Of a DNA stretch of 64,000 nt, positions 48,291-59,802 are shown one piece after another. The translations under genes and the position numbers were made by a program. Source of the DNA: Sesamum alatum (lineage: Eukaryota; Streptophyta; Magnoliopsida; Lamiales; Pedaliaceae); NCBI GenBank assembly GCA_034509735.1, contig JACGWO010000002.1:21747636-21811635 (forward strand). Direction: 5' to 3'. Numbering within the stretch: position 1 is the first letter of the stretch; every line of letters starts with the position of its first letter. Under the pieces are notes generated by a model. The model worked only from the letters and a program-made list of their open reading frames with translations. It was not told where the DNA came from and did not search any database.

Positions 48291-49640
48291 AGTTTTTAAC
48301 AATGATTACTATTCTGCTTCTTGGTATTGGATACCAGCTGTAGAGCTCATATATGCAAATGGTTTGCAGGTGATGGAAAGGAGTAGAAGGCTAAGATAGA
48401 GATGGTTCTAAAGTTAGGCAATGGCTGGGCTATTTGCTACATAAGCTATAGGACTATAGTTAGGCTTAGGTATTAGTGATCATGTTAGGATTAGAGTTGA
48501 TAGGTCACAATTATGTAACCTAGCATGATCAAATTATATTTTTTCTATTGTTGGACAATTAGAATTACATGTATTTTATCAAGGAAAGTTTTTTTTTATT
48601 TGACAAAGGATTGTTATTCTTGTCTGCTAGGTTGGTTGTTTGCATAATTATTTCAATACAATCCCATAATTAGATTATGAATGCTCAAAACAAATGATAA
48701 AATGGATAATCAAGATATACTCATAGATTTGGCATGCAAAGCTAGGTCACATTCCTCTAGATAGGATAAAGAGGTTAGTAGATTTAAGGAGTCTAGAAAT
48801 AGATAATTTTAGCCTGCTAACTTGCAAGTCCTTCCTGAGCAGGAAGATGACCAAGAAGCTCTTTGCAGGACAAAGTATGCCTGCTAGTGGTCTGCTGGAT
48901 TGGACCCAGTCAGACATATGTGGGTCGCTGAATACACAAGACCAGAAGAGGGTTCACAAGTCTAAGGACCTTTGGAAGGTTCAGGGAATTAGATTTGACG
49001 TGGGAACCAAACTGGTTGCAAAATTAACCTTTGATTAGATCGAGTGGTGTTCATTTAGTGGGAGTTCTTGATGTATCTAAATGGGAATGGAATTCTCACT
49101 CGATGGAATTCTTCATGGAATGCCACAATTGAACGACGTCTCTGATAAGAGAGGAATCGGACCTTGTTAGACATGGTTCGATCGGTGTTTCACTGAACTA
49201 CCTTGGTCCATCTGGGCGTGTTTTAAGATAGTAGCCAAGTTTTAAAACATGGAACTTTCTAAAGATTGTGGCCCAAATGCCATATTGGATATGGCATGGC
49301 AAGCCTGTATCCTACAAAGTACTTGAGTATGTAGGATGGTCTTGCATACATCAAGGGACTAGTGGGAGGCAAATTAGGTTTGCACAGGTTCATGTGTTGT
49401 CTAAAGTGAAATTGAATTTCAGAGGATAACTGGTGTGAGGAGAGATCCTTGAGGAATCAAGTAGAACGACACCTCAGTACGATATAGTAAACATCATTTG
49501 AAATCAAGTTTGCTCTGACTATATTCCGGTCCTCCTAAGGACAACCAGGATATCTTACATACTTGAGAGGTACAAGTTTTTAGGTCAGTCCGGTCAATTG
49601 GATTATAATCCAAAAGACATAAGGAGAAGCAATGTTGGAC
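48291..49640 (+). pseudogene. Protease and integrase of E, degenerate
   Basis: LGHIPLDRIKRLVDL..., LTCKSFLSRKMTKKLFAGQSMPASGLLDW and QSDICGSLNTQ correspond to integrase zinc-binding and core sequences of A and I. The second Cys of the zinc site is F. Further pieces near 49130-49350 match GTPQLN, RRNQ and TPYEIWHGKP blocks. Stops occur throughout. Confidence 0.78.
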
Positions 49641-50479
49641 ATTGGAGAATCAATGGCTTGGAGCCGTGTGGTTCGATGTGGAATTCAAACTAGGTTTGGA
49701 ACTCCATATAGCTGGGATATTCATTTTGATGAGTTCATCGGGGAATGACTCAATCAATAACGAGCTTGAGGGTCAGTTGGAGTTTGGTTGTGTTCCTAGT
49801 GTTTAAAGTGTGTAACGTCTTATTCGTTTGAAATGAAGTTAAGATGTTAGGAAACACTGAAACACGAACATTGATCACGCAGTTCTCCATAAAAGGAATT
49901 AGATTCCTATACATAGGGTTAAGCTGTCCAAGACTCACTTAAGGTTGACTGATGAGGAAGCTTAGATGTTTGACATCCTTACGTCTTTGTCGTAGGCAGC
50001 ATGAGTATGTTGTTTGGTGCATTGTACCTAATGTTGTGTATGCTTTGGGCATAACGACGGCAATTGGGTGTGTACCAAAGAGGCAGTAGACTGTTGTTGA
50101 GAACAGTCTTTCATACCTGAATAACGATTAAAGAAGTGTTTTTGATGCACGTTCTATGGAGAGTTGATTCTGGAAGGCTATAGCGATACTAGTTTCCAGT
50201 ATAATGTGAATAATATCTAGTCTCAATATGACCATATATTCAGGCTTAATGGTAAGGTGGTGGCTTGGAAAGGTTTCAAGTGGGATACCATGACGGACCA
50301 TGAAAGTTTAATGTATGGCAACTTTAGAAGTTGCTCCAGAGAATAGTTTGGATGAAAGACCACATCCAATGATTGGTGTGGTGCCTAGCACGACAAAGCC
50401 AGTAGTTACTTGGAGAATAACAACATGGCTGTAGCGCAAGCTAAAGGACTGAGATCTCATCACGGATCCAAGAAAATTG
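49641..50479 (+). pseudogene. Reverse transcriptase and RNase H of E, degenerate and shortened
   Basis: Only about 0.8 kb is left for a region of about 1.7 kb in A. Late reverse transcriptase (VVYALGITT) and RNase H pieces are recognisable from 50160 on: ILEGYSDTSFQ-like, IFRLNGKVVAW and NNMAVAQAKGLRSHHGSKKI. The YVDD region was not found. Confidence 0.72.
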
Positions 50480-50598
50480 ACATACACCAAACGCCCGGGA
50501 ACTTCAAAGGGAACATCCTTTTGAACCCATTTTAAATTATGCTTAAAATTCATGTTTTCACGCTTCCGTTGTGGTCCCGGGCCTACCCGATTCTTTCA
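50480..50598 (+). repeat. 3' LTR of E, last 119 bp only
   Basis: CATACACCAAACGCCCGGGAA to CCGATTCTTTCA matches the end of the E 5' LTR (about 43350-43468). It joins RNase H sequence directly, so the polypurine tract and most of the LTR are lost. The ACGAG duplication follows at 50599. Confidence 0.85.
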
Positions 50599-50603
50599 AC
50601 GAG

Positions 50604-51109
50604 TCGTGAAATGGTTTGAGAGTAATGTAAAGGTGTACTGTCATTACAAAACAAGTGAATTATTTCGATGTTTCTCTGTCTTACGAGTCATTTTCTCAGG
50701 ATGTTGAGTATGTGCAATCTCAAAAGTGGGCTATGCTATATTCTATATTGATGCGATGAGATCCACTCGCATGTATATGTTTGGGTTTATGATGAAATCT
50801 TGACTCATTCGCTTGCATGATTACCACGTTATCACAAAGTATAACCGTGTGCTCGACAATTCTAAGCACTGCATTCAACTTAAATAATTTTCCCATCCAA
50901 ACAACCTTCTTTGCCAATTTAAAGGCTGCACTATGCTAGACCTAAAATTATTTCCAACTGACAACTCCTCCATTAGGCAGAATACATAACCGTGAACTTA
51001 TCATCGTCCATGTGATACAGGAAAAAGTTAACAACAGTATATCCTTCCTATATCAATTTTCCATTGCCATGTAGTGAAAACAAATTCTCAATTCTTTTGA
51101 AGTACTTAA
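50604..51109. mobile_element. Remnant of N: leader joined head-to-head to RNase H
   Basis: 50604-50693 is plus-strand leader. It completes the motif split by E and includes a degraded second copy at 50678-50693. From about 50694 the sequence is minus-strand RNase H: AKKVVWMGKLFKLNAVLRIVEHTVILCDN corresponds to AKEAVWMRNYIQELGVVPGIVEPVVIFYDN of J. Solo LTR O cuts it at 51110. Confidence 0.78.
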
Positions 51110-54100
51110 TGTTAGAATAGGTGACCAGAAAGCCAATATGTTTGGCGATTTGTAACCTATCTGACAACTTGATGTAAATGTAATATTATTACGTGATGAA
51201 TAAGATGAGTGTTCGTCACCAATGGTACCTTCTTTGTTGCGCTCATCTTACATTTGTTAAAACGGTGTTTAACTTATATCGCAACAAAGCCCACAGCCAT
51301 GGATAACAACTCGTGCAGTTGGGCCACGCATTGGATGGTGGTCATGAAACCAACTGATTAAGAGTTGGGTCTGAAACGTTCCAAGTCGAGGACCTCGAGA
51401 CAGGGCATCGAGAGTCCTATTGAGACTTGCGTCAAGAGTCGTGTTCATTGGATGAGTTTCGTGTTTCATCGGCGACAGGCGTGGGACGCCTACACGATCT
51501 TGATGGGTTGGTCGACTGGGGTCGAGCCGACTGGACTGACTCGCGGGGATCATCATATGGAAGCCTTGGAGGCTTGGTCGGTATGATTGGTTTTCCCCGG
51601 TTCCGATAGTACGGGAGTAATCCTCAAACTTGAGGAGTCATGGCAGTCGCGTGCACAGGATGGCTGTATCTTGGATCTGGCGAGAGGTAATCATTCTGTA
51701 AGATCATTATCATAAGCCTTGTCTGAAGGACAAGCGGATCCGCCCGGGAGCGCGAGCGGAAGCGAGAAAAGCGAGAAAGTGCGTAAATTTAAATCAAATT
51801 CAAAAATACGCGAATCCCAAGGGGTGTACCCTTGGGTGCTCAACCGGGCGTTCGATGTAGGATGTGTAAATATTAAAACATACATTTAAGCACATAGGGC
51901 ATAGATATATAAATGAAATCAATCAAAGCGTAATAAACTGTTACCTTTGATTATTTAGCGTATGCTCCCGGCTACTTGCATTGTTCCTTCTCCGGAATGC
52001 TCACGAAATCCAAACGTATGGATTCTTCAAAGGTGATCCACACCACACCGAAAGAAACACACGTTCTTCTTGATAGAAAAGAACGGGTTTAGAAGGAATC
52101 GGTTTAAGAGAGAAGAACACTATGAATTAGTGTTCTCTTAAACTTACTTTGTTCTTCTTCTTGATTCAAAATCAAGTGAAGAACACAAGTGTGAGAGAGG
52201 GAGGGAGCACGAAATTTTGAGAGAGAGGAGAGGATTTTTGTCTTCTCTTTTTCCTAGAAAAAGATGAATAATGAATCACTTATGCTTGGTGTTGTATATT
52301 CTAATATATATACATAATTAATGTGATTATTGGAATGTGTCTAGGTTCATCCAAGGATGTCTAGATTCATTCCAATCAATCACCATCAATTCTTCAATCA
52401 AGCCTACCAAAATTTATGGTATGATCAAATCATACCAAAAGGGAAGAGCTTGATTAGAGTTGATTTGTCTCTTTCCAAAAGAGATAAGTCAACATACCAC
52501 CTAGCATGAAACATGGCTGATTTTGCTTCCTCCAAGGGAGCGTGTCGGCCATGTTCAATTAAGGAAAGAAGTCCAACTTCTTCCCATTCCAAATTAGGAA
52601 TTATTTCTCCTCTCGGGTATAATTTAACGGATCGGGTTTTATCGTAATCCAATTACGACGAACCCAATATTAAATCCAATTTAATGTCCACTTAAATTAT
52701 TCCCGTTGATCTTTTAATCCAATTAAAAGATCCAACAGCTCAACATCTCAACTTTCCATATTTAATCGAAAATCCAATTTATCGATTAAATGAAAGTCCG
52801 ATACAATATCGGCCCGTCCATCCAATGGACTTTCCCTTAAGTAATCCAATTACTTATTTTATCCTTCGAGATTGACTCCAAGTCGATCTCTCAACCTCCT
52901 CGGTGATTTGTGTGTGACCCTTTAGGTTCACCCTCAGCTAGACTTGGGCCCGTGTCCCACAAGGGCCCGTTACCATGGGTGGCCGTCTAGCAACGGTCCA
53001 TGGCACTAGAGACTAGGTGAATTGGCGTGAACATTTAGGCGCCGATTCCGTACGGGTACGATCCTTCCATCTACCGTCTCCCGGCCTTAGTCTAGGGTAT
53101 GGAATTGGGCGTCGGTTCCCATCCTTGACTAGGCATCTATGCTTAATACTCGAGACCACGTATGCTTCATTGCGTCGACACAGGAAACCATTCCCTGTTC
53201 GACCAACCACTGTGGCCACAGCTTCAAACAGCATGAACGTGTCTCCGAGTGCATAGGAGATACCTCTGTCACATACTGACAGGGGACGGATCCTCTTCTT
53301 GGAATCCACCGTCCTCGCTACACATTCTGACTGCACTGGACAAGGCTTATGATAATCATCTTACAGAATGATTACCTCTCGCCAGATCCAAGATACAGTC
53401 GTCCTGTGCACGCGACTGCCATGATTCCTCAAAGTCTGAGGATTACTCCGTACTATCGGAACCGGGGAAAACCAATCATACCGACCAAGCCTCCAAGGCT
53501 TCCATATGATGATCTCCGCGAGTCAGTCCAGTCGGCTCGACCCCAGTCGACCAACCCATCAAGATCGTGTAGGTGTCCCACGCCTGTCGCCGATGAAACA
53601 CGGCACTCATCCAATGAACACGACTCTTGACGCAAGTCTCAATAGGACTCTCGATGCCCTGTCTCGAGGTCCTCGACTTGGAACGTTTCAGACCCAACTC
53701 TTAATCAGTTGGTTTCATGACCACCATCCAATGCGTGGCTCAACTGCGCGAGTTGTTATCAATGCTCTGTGGGCTTTGTTGCGATATAAGTTAAACACCA
53801 TTTTAACAAATGTAAGATGAGCGCAACAAAGAAGGTACCATTGGTGACGAACACTCATCTTATTCATCACATAATAATATTACATTCACATCAAGTTGTC
53901 GGATAGGTTACAAATTGCCAAACCTATTGGCTTTCTGGTCACCTATTCCAACATTGTCCAGTGCAGTCGGAATGTGTAGCGAGGACGATGGATTCCAAGA
54001 AGAGGATCCGTCCCCTGTCATTATGTGACAGAGGTATCTCATATGCACTCGGAGACACGTTCATGCTGTTTGAAGCTATGCCACAATGGTTGGTCGAACA

Positions 54101-55573
54101 GGGAAATGGTTTCCTGTGTCGACGCAAATGAAGCATACGTGGTCTCGAGTATTAAGCATAGATGCCTAGTCAAGGATGGGAACCGACGCCCAATTCCATA
54201 CCCTAGACTAAGGCCGGGGACGGTAGACGGAAGGATCGTACCCGTACGAAATCGGCGCCTAAATGTTCACGCCAATTCACCTAGTCTCTAGTGCCATGGA
54301 CCGTTGCTAGACGGCCACCCCATGGTAACGGGGCCTTGTGGGACACGGGCCCAAGTTTAGCTGAGGGTGAACCTAAAGGGTCATACACAAATCACCGAGG
54401 AGGTTGAGAGATTGACTTGGAGTCAATCTCGAAGGATAAAATAAGTAATTGGATTACTTAAGGGAAAGTCCATTGGATGGACCGACCGATATTGTATCGG
54501 GCTTCCGTTTAATCGGTAAATTGGATTTTCGATTAAATATGAAAAGTTGAGACGTTGGGACGTTGGATCTTTTAGTTGGATTAAAAGATCAACAGGAATA
54601 ATTTAAATGGACATTAAATTGGATTTAATGTTGAGTTCTTCGTAATTGGATTACGATAAAACTCGGTTCGTTAAATTATACCCGAGAGGAGAAATAATTC
54701 CTATTTTGGAATAGGAAGAAGTTGGACTTCTTCCCTTAATTAAACATGGTCGACATGCTCCTTTGGAGGAAGCAAAATCCGCCATGTTTCATGCTAGGTG
54801 GTATGTTGACTTATCTCTTTTGAAAAGAGACAAATCAACTCCAATCAAGCTCTTCCCTTTTGGTATGATTTGATCATACCATAAATTTTGGTAGGCTTGA
54901 TTGAAGAATTGATGGTGATTGATTGGAATGAATCTAGACATCCTTGGATGAACCTAGACACATTCCAATAATCACATTAATTATGTATATATATTAGAAT
55001 ATACAACACCATGCATAAGTGATTCATTATTCATCTTTTTCTAGGAAAAAGAGAAGACAAAAAATCCCTCTCCTCTCTCTCAAATTTCGTGCTCTCTCCC
55101 TCTCCCACACTTGTGTTCTTCACTTGATTTTGAATCAAGAAGAAGAACAAAGTAAGTTTAAGAGAACACTAATTCATAGTGTTCTTCTCTTAAACCGATT
55201 CCTTCTAAACCCGTTCTTTTCTAGCAAAAAGAACGTGTGTTTCTTCCGGTGTGGTGTGGATCACCTTTGGAGAATCCATACGTTTGGATTTCGTGAGCAT
55301 TCCGGAGAAGGAACAACGCAAGTAGCCGGGAGCATACGCTAAACTATCAAAGGTAACGGTCTATTACGCTTTGATTGATTTCATTTATATATCTATGCCC
55401 TATGTGCTTAAATATATGTTTTAATATTTACACATCCTACATCGAACGCCCGGTTGAGCACCCAAGGGTACACCCCTTGGGATTCGCGTATTTTGAATTT
55501 GATTTAAATTTACGCACAATTTCTCGCTTTCTCGCTTCCGCTCGCGCTCCCGGGTTGATCCGCTTGTCCTTCA
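51110..55573 (+). mobile_element. Solo LTR O (long form), split by P
   Basis: It runs from TGTTAGAATAGGTGACCAG (51110-51723) and 53959-55573 to CTTGTCCTTCA, flanked by CTTAA at 51105-51109 and 55574-55578. It is about 2.2 kb without P. Confidence 0.94.
51724..53953 (-). mobile_element. Solo LTR P (long form) inside O
   Basis: It is a complete 2230-bp minus-strand LTR flanked by TTGTC at 51719-51723 and 53954-53958. It is very similar to K and the I LTR. It carries the CCA-spaced palindrome series (about 52465-52860). Confidence 0.95.
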
Positions 55574-55578
55574 CTTAA

Positions 55579-55689
55579 GGGTGTTCGTTACGGCAATCTA
55601 GTGACTGTCACAACACACGCTTGATAGCGCCTAGTGACTCTTGCTAACATGGACAAGCGTCACACGTCGAAATGCGACAATCATCACAT
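55579..55689 (-). mobile_element. Remnant of N after O
   Basis: ACTTAAGGGTGTTCGTTACGG continues the sequence before O and aligns loosely with the ACTTAAGGATGCCCTTAACA region of J. Too degraded to translate. Confidence 0.5.
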
Positions 55690-56877
55690 TACTACAAAAA
55701 AATCCTCAGGCCCCTGAGGATCCTGCTTCCGAATTAGAGGCCTCGGTGGCGCAGCAGACCGAGCAGCAGATGTGGCTGAGTTGCGTTGGGGGCAAGAAAC
55801 AAGGGCCGGGTATTTGGTCTTGGTTCTGAGGCCCTGGCGCTCAGCCAGGCCGTTACCTCGCCACCGCCACCGCCACCGCCACCGCCCGCGCCAGAGCCAG
55901 CGCCTCCGTTAAACATGGAGGGTCGGTTGGGCCGCCTCCGGCGCCGGCTCGTCACGGCGTCCTAGAGACCCCACCCGTCCAGACATTGACGAGGTGGACG
56001 AGGCCAATGGGGACGAAGAGTAAATTATGTATTTTTTTTTCTTTTGTAATCAAATCGGATAATATTCGTATTTAATATAATTTTTTATTTCTAAATTATG
56101 CATTTTTTCATATTTAAATATTAATTATATAATCAAAATATTATTATTAATTTAAATGATAAAAACTATTAATATAAAAAAATTAAATCATAAATTAGGA
56201 ACGGTACTTTCGACGGTTCATATTCGCAACGTACCGTTCCTATATTTGACTTTTTCAAGAGACTTACCGTTCCCAACGCCGATTACAAAACCATTCCAAC
56301 TCTACACGTGAACCGTTCCTAAAAGACGGAACCCACCGTGCCTAATTGTATTCCAAAATCAATCCTTTCGTGGTTAGGCTTTCGTTCTAAAGACAATACC
56401 AAAAATCAGTCCAAAACGTTATTCCAAAGTTTGAGTGCAAACACCGTTCCTAATCTCTACAATACACCGTTCCTATATGTATTCCAGACACCATGCTAAA
56501 TTTTATCTACAACATTATCGGACTGTTCCAAACAAAGTTCTAAACACCGTTCCGAATTGCGCAATTTATTTTCGATGATTCCGTTCCTAATGTTTATAAA
56601 GTGTTCCAAATGCAAAAAAATCAAAATTATACGTACAAAGGTAATTAGGAACGGTAGAACCATATAGTGCCAAATACCGTTCCCAAATAGGAATGGTAAT
56701 CTCGTTACTGTTCTTAATAATTAAGATCGCCTCTAATTGCCATAGATAGCCTCCCGTTCCTCAACCGTTCCTAATTGCAGTCCAAAAGGTTCAAATGAAT
56801 TATTTACTGTTCCAAATAATAAAAAAACCGTTCCTGTTACCGTCCCAATCACCGCTTTTTTTTATTTTTTGGTAGTG
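55690..56877. mobile_element. CACTA-type DNA transposon, non-autonomous
   Basis: The left end is TACTACAAAAAAAT and the right end is the complement of CACTACCAAAAAAT, close to the CACTACAARAAA ends of plant CACTA (En/Spm) elements. CAT flanks both sides (55687-55689, 56878-56880), the three-base duplication expected for this superfamily. The right two thirds hold a dozen or more copies of CCGTTCC or its complement, as in CACTA subterminal repeats. Confidence 0.82.
55700..56025 (+). pseudogene. Possible C-terminal fragment of a CACTA-linked transposase gene
   Basis: This GC-rich part reads QQTEQQMWLSCVGGKKQGPGIWSWF, then a stop. That loosely resembles the end of plant Ptta/En/Spm transposase proteins (a W..VGG.KKGR.YG.GS block). 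A (CCACCG)n run follows at 55861-55885. No intact gene. The identification is tentative. Confidence 0.3.
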
Positions 56878-56880
56878 CAT

Positions 56881-57655
56881 GAATCACTTATTGCAAGTTT
56901 TGGCAAATCGTGGTCAAGGCCCCGTCTCAACCAGTTTCATGACTTCAAAAATTTTAGATCAAACTATAGAGACTAATGTTATGATCGCCATCATATACAT
57001 GATCCAATCCCGTAGCATTTATGATGCATTTCAGCCAAATGCATTCTATGAAATGTAAGGTATAAAATGAAGATGACTAGAGAACTTTTCTCACTAATTA
57101 ATATTTTATTGAGAAAGATTGTTTAGAATGATTTGTAATAAACTTATAATTAACTTAACGGTTATCAATTCTAAAATGGGGATGGAAGGGGGGAGGGGGC
57201 ACAATCACTGTAATTTGGTGTACAACTCTGGCCATGAGGACTCATCTGAGTAATTTGGAGTAGAACTCTGCTCTTCAGGACTCGTCCTGCCCATCAAGAC
57301 TTTATGATTCAAATAACATTCTAATTGCACGAAAAATAACTCAATTTTCCCGAGACTAATATCATTAGGATTTGCAATTTGAAAATAAAGCTAATTAGGG
57401 TTAGGGCTTTCTTGGAGCGTCAAAAAGTCTAGGATCGAGTCGATCGACAACACTAATTTCTACCAAAGATAAAACACGTGACACCTAGATGATCTTATTG
57501 GTACAAACGAATGGAATGTTAATTAATATGATATTTGATAATTTTGCAAGTATTGGGGACATTATTTGATTAATTTGAACCAAAGGATGAAATTAATTTA
57601 GCAAATTTAAGAGAGGAGAATTTAAAATGTCTTAGCTTTCACAATGGGATGGTTA
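56881..57655. other. Intergenic, nothing recognised except a 40-bp duplication
   Basis: AT-rich sequence. TAATTTGG(T/A)GTA(C/G)AACTCTG... at 57211-57250 is repeated imperfectly at 57251-57290. The origin of the rest is unknown. Confidence 0.6.
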
Positions 57656-58215
57656 TCTATACTATTATAAGAAGGGGTTTTATAGATATAAATTGATAGT
57701 TTTTATACTACTTCACAAAATTATGATAATACCATAAATGTACTTCAACTTTTCAACTCATGTAGTTGAATTAACTATAATTAAGTTTCTTTGAAAAATT
57801 AAATTCCATGCAATTATACTTACTCAAAAATTAAATTACTACTATTTTATTTAAATTTATTGTTAATTGGAATAGAAATAACATATTACTATTTGTGTTG
57901 CACATGTATATATACTCATCGTTATAAATGTACCGTATATTGTACAAAGTTTTAAATTTTAATTTAGTTTAAAAAGTAAATATTGATAATTAATGTATTA
58001 GAAAAAGTTAATGAATAATTTTTGTATATGAAGTTGTAAAACAACAATAAATTTTAATACACAGGAACTATATATGAATTTTAATAAATTAAAAATATTA
58101 TTAAAAATTATGCACACAGATACTATGTATCATAAAAATATAATTTTTACATAAAAATATTATTAAAAATTATAGACAAGTGTGGCGTGCCACAGGTAAA
58201 GTATTACCAATCTAG
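57656..58215 (+). mobile_element. Candidate non-autonomous Helitron upstream of CLPR4
   Basis: TCTATACTATTATAAGAAG after an A resembles plant Helitron 5' ends. On the right TGTGGC-GT-GCCACA can pair as a hairpin, followed by AATCTAG. Helitrons normally end CTRR followed by T, but here an A follows CTAG. An alternative end is ACTAA|T at 58248. No coding sequence is visible. Confidence 0.35.
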
Positions 58216-58337
58216 AACCCCTTGTCTGTGGCCGGGTGGAGATACTAATGAGCTAAAGTGACCCATATTCATTTCAATTTCCTTCAAAGCCACCGTTCCT
58301 CTAATCCAAAACCTCTCTCGCCACTCCAGCTGCAGCT
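58216..58337 (+). promoter_or_regulatory. CLPR4: CLPR4 proximal promoter and 5' UTR
   Basis: About 120 bp lie between the candidate Helitron and the start codon. No clear TATA box was found, which is common for plant plastid-protein genes. CT-rich sequence precedes the ATG. Confidence 0.45.
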
Positions 58338-58565
58338 ATGGCTTCCCACCTGTTTCCAACGACTAGGACGACGCTAAGCCCGAATTTAATTCTAGCCTCT
58401 TCTTCTCCTTCTTCGTCTCGTAGACCTTCTCTACCGACGAGTTTCCTGTCTCCTTCCGTTGGCGGCAGCGTCCTGGGCGACTTTTCAGGTCTGAAGATCC
58501 GACCCGCTTCACTTAACCCCTCCTCCTACTCAAACTACGGCTCCAAACGTGGCGTTGTCACGATG
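58338..58565 (+). CDS. CLPR4: CLPR4 exon 1 (transit peptide)
   Basis: Nuclear gene for ClpR4, a proteolytically inactive subunit of the chloroplast Clp protease core (ClpP/ClpR ring). The exon encodes 76 residues, beginning MASHLFPTTRTT. They are rich in Ser, Thr, Pro and Arg with few acids, typical of a chloroplast transit peptide, and end with the SKRGVVTM segment that precedes the mature region. The ATG is the first in a good context, and the exon ends in phase 0 at ATG|GTACGC. The next exon begins VIPFSRGSAWEQ, directly continuing the family sequence. The symbol rests on recognition of the protein, especially NRIVYLGMSLVPSVTELILAEFLYLQYEDE. Confidence 0.92.
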
Positions 58566-59251
58566 GTACGCTTACATATGGTCGTGCGTGTATCCGTGTA
58601 GTTAGGTTTTGTGAATTTGGGCAAATTTTGTATCTTTCTTTTTTATCTTCTCTGTTGGTTCTAGAGGGATTTGGGCATGCAGTATGTGGTCCTAGAATTT
58701 AGTAAGGAGTTGAGGATTTGGAGCTACGATTTCTAAACTAATTGTTGATGAGAGAATGTAATTTGCCTCGTGTTCTAATTCCTTTTCATTATTGTTATTA
58801 TCAATAGTATTATTATTGTGGTTTCCTTTGAATAAATGAAGGTAGTGAGATTGGTACAGTGTTTTTGGAGGTATATATCCAGCATATTGTAATGTTTTAC
58901 TCATTTGTGTTATAAGTCTTTCTGCCTGTTGTCCGGTACCTCTGGATTTACTTTTGGCAAGATTAGTGACCAGACCACAATATTGGCTAAAACCATGAAG
59001 TTGCTTCTCTGAATATATTGTTGGAATGTATAAAGTGGCAATGTTTTCCAGGCATCCTTCCCCTGGTTATTATTGTGTGAACTTTTCTTTCTCTTTCTTT
59101 CTTCTTTTCATCTCAAGTAGAAGAAGCAATAAAATAATGGAATGTAAGTTGAATTAGTTTTTATATCGCACACGCATATGGCATCAGTCCTTAAGTGAAT
59201 GCACACTTCAGGACAGGATGAAAATAGTAAAGGAGAAATTCTGGAACTTCA

Positions 59252-59491
59252 GGCCTGTTTGTTTGTGCTTTTATTTCAGTTTTTGAAACATTGATTGAAG
59301 AGAAAACATGTTTGCGTATACGTATTCTCATTGGAAATATATTTATTTGACACCACAGTTCTATATAGAAAAGTATCTCATTAACTAATCCAAACCTATT
59401 CTCATTTCACACGAAAACTTATATAAAATTGAAAATACATATCTTTCTTTGAAAACTGAAAACTGAAAATGATACACAAGCAAATGGGCCC
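59252..59491 (+). mobile_element. Small inverted-repeat element (MITE-like), copy 1
   Basis: It starts GGCCTGTTTGTTTGTGC and ends CACAAGCAAATGGGCCC, which are imperfect terminal inverted repeats. Its body matches the reverse complement of copy 2 throughout. GGGCCTGTTTG ends occur in plant Tourist/PIF-like and hAT-like MITEs. No clear target duplication, so the superfamily is open. Confidence 0.72.
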
Positions 59492-59802
59492 TTAGTTTCC
59501 CAGGTATAATCACCTATGTTCTTGTTCACAGTTGTGTGCTGGCTTGAAGAGGCACTCTATGATACTCGAGTACCTTTAAGTCATTGGGTGATGTGGGATG
59601 CTGATGCTGTGTAACGATGTGATCAGCGAATCATGTGATCATGGTACATAAGGTGAAGTAGTCAGTGCCTAAAATGAGATCACAAATTGTTGTTGCTTTA
59701 AGGTGCCGCCTCAGGCACTGTCTCTGATACCATGCGGCCATGCCTGAAGAAGTGAAATTAGGTTTCCTTAAATTGATGTGCCTTCACAAGATACTGAAAT
59801 TA

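Larger units (their letters stand above)
13253..50598 (+). mobile_element. Element E: Ty1/copia element split by F and M
   Basis: E starts TGTAAGAATAGGTGATC and ends CTTTCA. It is flanked by ACGAG on both sides (13248-13252 and 50599-50603), a five-base target duplication. Its parts are 5' LTR (13253-14208 plus 42245-43468), primer site, leader, gag (split by M), degenerate pol and only the last 119 bp of the 3' LTR (50480-50598). Coding parts are full of stops. Confidence 0.9.

Noticed and set aside
11000..50000. CRISPR arrays, operons, tRNA or rRNA genes
   Set aside because: The repeats are dispersed LTRs. No short regularly spaced array, tRNA cloverleaf or rRNA was recognised. tRNA-like matches are only primer sites.
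57395..57415. TTAGGGTTAGGG-like telomeric motif
   Set aside because: Fewer than two units of a plant or vertebrate-type repeat. Chance in AT-rich DNA.
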